A stretch of DNA of 24,976 nucleotides from JBBROS01 sp964246015. GTDB taxonomy: Bacteria; Pseudomonadota; Alphaproteobacteria; Acetobacterales; Acetobacteraceae. A program made the position numbers and the translations under genes. The stretch spans positions 1-24,976 of the forward strand of contig CAXTPG010000064.1 in the NCBI GenBank assembly GCA_964246015.1. The letters run 5' to 3'. The notes below the pieces were generated by a model, which worked only from the letters and a program-made list of their open reading frames with translations, was not told where the DNA came from and did no database searches. Below are positions 22,931 through 24,976 of the stretch, one piece after another. Position 1 is the stretch's first letter. Every line of letters begins with the position of its first letter.

Positions 22931-23506
22931 ATGCCGGACGTGACTCCTGTTGATGGTGACGGCGGTCCGCCCCATGATCCCGCCATGGAATGGCGGGTCG
23001 CCCGGCTCGAAGAAGACTCGCGCGCAGCGCGCGCCGACATGCGCGCCCTGCACGAGAGCCTCAACAGCTTCCGGGCCGAGGTGCTTGCCGGCATGGCCGC
23101 GACCCGCGATGAGATCCTGACCAAGCTCGCCGGGGTCGAAAATGGGCTTCTGGCAAAGATCGTCGATGTCGATAAAGGCCTGCGGGCAGACATTGCCGAC
23201 GTCGATAAAGGCCTTCGGGCAGACATTGCCAACGTTGAGAAAGGCCTGCGGGCAGACATTGCCAACGTCGACAAAGGCCTTCGGGCAGACATTGCCAACG
23301 TGGAGAAAAGCCTGCGGGCAGACATTGCCGACGTCGATCGAGGCGTGCTCGCAAAGATCGCCGACGTCGAAAAGGACGTGGCGGAGCTGAAGGGACGGGT
23401 CAGCCAGTTGCCGAGCACCTGGGTCATGCTGACCGGGATGATCGCCGCCATGATCGGACTGGCCGGGCTGGTGTTCGCCATCACGCGCTTGACCATCAAG
23501 GTGTGA
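22931..23506 (+). CDS. Tail-anchored coiled-coil protein with tandem 11-residue repeats, inside the liv operon
   Basis: A 191-residue protein of no family I can name. Residues 1-20 are acidic/Pro-rich; about 22-66 are a charged helix; 68-155 are eight consecutive 11-residue units, five of them (79-133) nearly identical copies of (D/N)V(D/E)KGLRADIA. Eleven-residue periodicity is that of a right-handed hendecad coiled coil. Residues about 164-185 (WVMLTGMIAAMIGLAGLVFA) form one membrane helix with a short basic end, so it is probably anchored by its C-terminus with the coil in the cytoplasm. It starts 3 nt after livK stops and its stop overlaps the livH GTG, so it is translated with the importer. 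Overall design recalls DUF1640/CCDC90-like and Borrelia Bdr proteins; this is a similarity of layout only. Its repeat codons (AAA, GCA, ATT) differ from the GCC/ATC/AAG-rich neighbours. Confidence 0.85.
   Translation: MPDVTPVDGDGGPPHDPAMEWRVARLEEDSRAARADMRALHESLNSFRAEVLAGMAATRDEILTKLAGVENGLLAKIVDVDKGLRADIADVDKGLRADIANVEKGLRADIANVDKGLRADIANVEKSLRADIADVDRGVLAKIADVEKDVAELKGRVSQLPSTWVMLTGMIAAMIGLAGLVFAITRLTIKV
23165..23329 (+). repeat. Five tandem 33-bp in-frame repeats
   Basis: Five units of 33 bp (starts 23165, 23198, 23231, 23264, 23297) share AAAGGCCT(G/T)CGGGCAGACATTGCC-type wording, with one AAAAGCCTG variant in unit 5; less similar units flank them at 23132 and 23330. Units alternate CTG/CTT at the Leu codon, and units 2+3 resemble units 4+5, pointing to duplication of a 66-bp block. 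All changes keep the frame. Confidence 0.9.
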
Positions 23507-24372
23507 CCCCCGACATCATCGCCGCCGCCCTCGTCGGCGGCCTGCTCACCGGCGGCGTCTACGCCCTCGTCGCCCTCGGCCTCACCCTCATCTACGGCGT
23601 CCTCCACATCGTCAACTTCGCCCATGGCAGCCTGCTCATGGTCGCCATGTTCGTCGCCTGGCTTCTCGCGGCGAAGCTCGGCATCGACCCCTACGCCTCC
23701 CTTCCCCTCGTCACCCTCCTCATGTTCGCCGCCGGCTGGGCCCTCTATGCCGGCGTCATCGGCCGCCTCTCCCGCGGCGAGGACCGCGCCATCCTCCTCG
23801 CAACGCTCGGCGTCGCCGTCGTGCTCGACAACGCCGCCCTCGTGCTGTTCACCGGCGACACCCGCAACATCGAGACCGCCTACTCCTTCTCCATGATCGA
23901 GGTCGGCCCCCTCCTGATCGGCACGCCCAAGCTCGTGTCCTTCGTCGTCTCCCTCGCCCTGGGGGGGGTCCTCTGGGTGTTCATGACCCGGACCGACACC
24001 GGCCGCTCCATTCGCGCCGTGGCGCGCGAGCCCGAGGGCGCCCGCCTCGTCGGCATCCGCCCCGCCCGCGTCTTCGCCCTCGCCTACGGCATCGGCACCG
24101 CCTGCCTCGGCGCCGCCGGCTGCCTGCTGCTGCCCAGCTTCTACGTCAGCCCGCAGGTCGGCCACGTCTTCGTCCTCGTTGCCTTCACCACCGTCGTCCT
24201 CGGCGGCATGGGCAGCTTCCCCGGCGCCATCCTGGGCGGCCTGCTGATCGGCGTCACCGAAAGCCTGGGCGGGCTGCTCCTGGGCGAAAGCCTCGGTCCC
24301 ATCGGCATCTCGCTCCTGTTCATCGCCGTCCTGCTGCTCCGCCCCACCGGGCTGTTCGGCGCCAGGGCATGA
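23503..24372 (+). CDS. Branched-chain amino acid-type ABC transporter permease (LivH-like, GTG start)
   Basis: A 289-residue inner-membrane permease. GTG at 23503 overlaps the coiled-coil stop (GTGA). The opening LLTGGVYALVALGLTLIYGV and LHIVNFAHGSLLMV are textbook LivH, followed by multiple helices, the cytoplasmic coupling segment TDTGRSIRAVAREPEGARLVGI that contacts the ATPase, and GGMGSFPGAILGGLLIGV near the end. A run of eight G (23961-23968) lies inside the gene. It overlaps livM by 4 nt. Confidence 0.95.
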   Translation: MTPDIIAAALVGGLLTGGVYALVALGLTLIYGVLHIVNFAHGSLLMVAMFVAWLLAAKLGIDPYASLPLVTLLMFAAGWALYAGVIGRLSRGEDRAILLATLGVAVVLDNAALVLFTGDTRNIETAYSFSMIEVGPLLIGTPKLVSFVVSLALGGVLWVFMTRTDTGRSIRAVAREPEGARLVGIRPARVFALAYGIGTACLGAAGCLLLPSFYVSPQVGHVFVLVAFTTVVLGGMGSFPGAILGGLLIGVTESLGGLLLGESLGPIGISLLFIAVLLLRPTGLFGARA

Positions 24373-24976
24373 CACGAGGGGTCGCCATCGGTCTCGCCAT
24401 CCTGGCGCTGATCCCCTTCGCCCTTCCGTCGCAGGGCATGGTGAACCTCGCCCTGCTCACCGTCGTCTCGGCCATGCTCGGCCAGGCCTGGAACCTCGCC
24501 GGGGGCTTCGGCGGCCTCACCAGCTTCGGCCACGCCGTCTTCTTCGGGCTGGGCGCCTACGCCGCCGCCATCGTCCAGACCCGCTGGGGCCTCTCCCCCT
24601 GGCTCGGCCTTCCCCTTGCCGCCGCGGCGGGCGGCCTCGTCGGCTGGATCATCGGTCTCGCCGCCTTCCGGGCCGGGCTGCGCGGCAGCTACTTCGCCCT
24701 CGTCACGCTGGCCTTCGCCGAGGCCTTCCGGGTCCTCGCCAACAGCCTCGACTTCACCAACGCAGGCCTCGGAATCCTCATCCCCCTCAAGCCCGGGTTC
24801 GCCAACTTCCAGTTCACCGACCGCCGCGCCTCCTACGCCGTCGCCCTCGCGATGCTCGCGCTCAGCGTCGCAGCCGCCGCCTGGCTCCGCCGCTCCCGCT
24901 TCGGCGCCCGCCTCGCCGCCGTCCGCGAGGGCGAGGACGCCGCCCGCGCCCTCGGCATCGAGCCGCTCTGGGTCAA
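24369..24976 (+). CDS. Branched-chain amino acid-type ABC transporter permease (LivM-like, 3' end outside window)
   Basis: The first 202 residues of the second permease. ATG at 24369 overlaps the livH stop (ATGA). It starts with a hydrophobic helix, then GQAWNLAGGFGGLTSFGHA and FFGLGAYAAA, the LivM signature, then RGSYFALVTLAFAEAFR, and reaches the start of the ATPase-contact loop (AAVREGEDAARALGIEP) where the window ends. The livG and livF ATPases are expected just downstream, beyond the window. Confidence 0.94.
   Translation, partial: MTRGVAIGLAILALIPFALPSQGMVNLALLTVVSAMLGQAWNLAGGFGGLTSFGHAVFFGLGAYAAAIVQTRWGLSPWLGLPLAAAAGGLVGWIIGLAAFRAGLRGSYFALVTLAFAEAFRVLANSLDFTNAGLGILIPLKPGFANFQFTDRRASYAVALAMLALSVAAAAWLRRSRFGARLAAVREGEDAARALGIEPLWV

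Noticed and set aside
23165..23329. CRISPR-like array
   Set aside because: Units are directly adjacent without spacers and lie in frame inside a protein gene.
22786..24375. Minus-strand frame opposite the coiled-coil gene and livH
   Set aside because: Acidic Gly/Glu/Asp-rich antisense frame; the serine-rich repeats in it merely mirror the 33-bp repeats.

Overview
The window is very GC-rich DNA (third codon positions almost all G or C) from what looks like an alphaproteobacterium, most plausibly an Acetobacteraceae/Rhodospirillales soil or water heterotroph of the Roseomonas type. This placement is an inference from codon use, Tat-type leaders on binding proteins and the many ABC importers sitting beside catabolic enzymes. 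No rRNA, tRNA, insertion sequence, integrase or CRISPR array was recognised. Two genes are cut by the window edges.

Layout. (1) Positions 1-2819, plus strand: the end of a PotA/FbpC-type ABC ATPase, a 79-nt gap holding a palindromic repeat, a ketopantoate-reductase-like dehydrogenase, and a NodB-family (CE4) deacetylase overlapping it by 4 nt. (2) Positions 2840-9388, minus strand: a tightly coupled operon read from 9388 downward, with an FAD dehydrogenase, a Tat-type SBP_bac_5 binding protein, two permeases and two ATPases, i.e. a complete oligopeptide/nickel-class (Dpp/Opp-like) importer. (3) 9406-9867, plus: a RidA/YjgF protein, only 17 nt from the divergent FAD dehydrogenase. (4) Positions 9947-18556, minus: a second operon read from 18556 downward, with MmgE/PrpD protein, Sec-type SBP_bac_5 protein, two permeases, a fused double ATPase and an Old Yellow Enzyme/FAD/4Fe-4S oxidoreductase. 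Its promoter is visible: TTGACG, 17 nt, GCTAAT, with a perfect inverted repeat centred on the -10 box. (5) Positions 18712-21638: a 24-residue membrane peptide (minus), then a small hypothetical protein coupled to a 772-residue glycosyltransferase-like protein (plus). (6) Positions 21716 to the end, plus: a branched-chain-amino-acid-type (Liv) importer whose binding-protein and permease genes are separated by an unexpected tail-anchored coiled-coil protein made of 11-residue repeats.

How it works together. Blocks 2 and 4 each pair a Dpp-type importer with its own oxidoreductase, so each probably takes up and then oxidises one small organic compound; the substrates cannot be read from sequence. 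RidA next to a flavin dehydrogenase suggests imine/enamine products, and the second operon's oxidoreductase carries the Fe-S spacing of trimethylamine dehydrogenase; together these hint at amine or N-containing substrates, but that is inference. The most distinctive items are the fused ATPase whose deviations all fall in one composite ATP site, the hendecad-repeat membrane protein inside the liv operon, the operator-over-promoter of the second operon, and the tiny membrane peptide.
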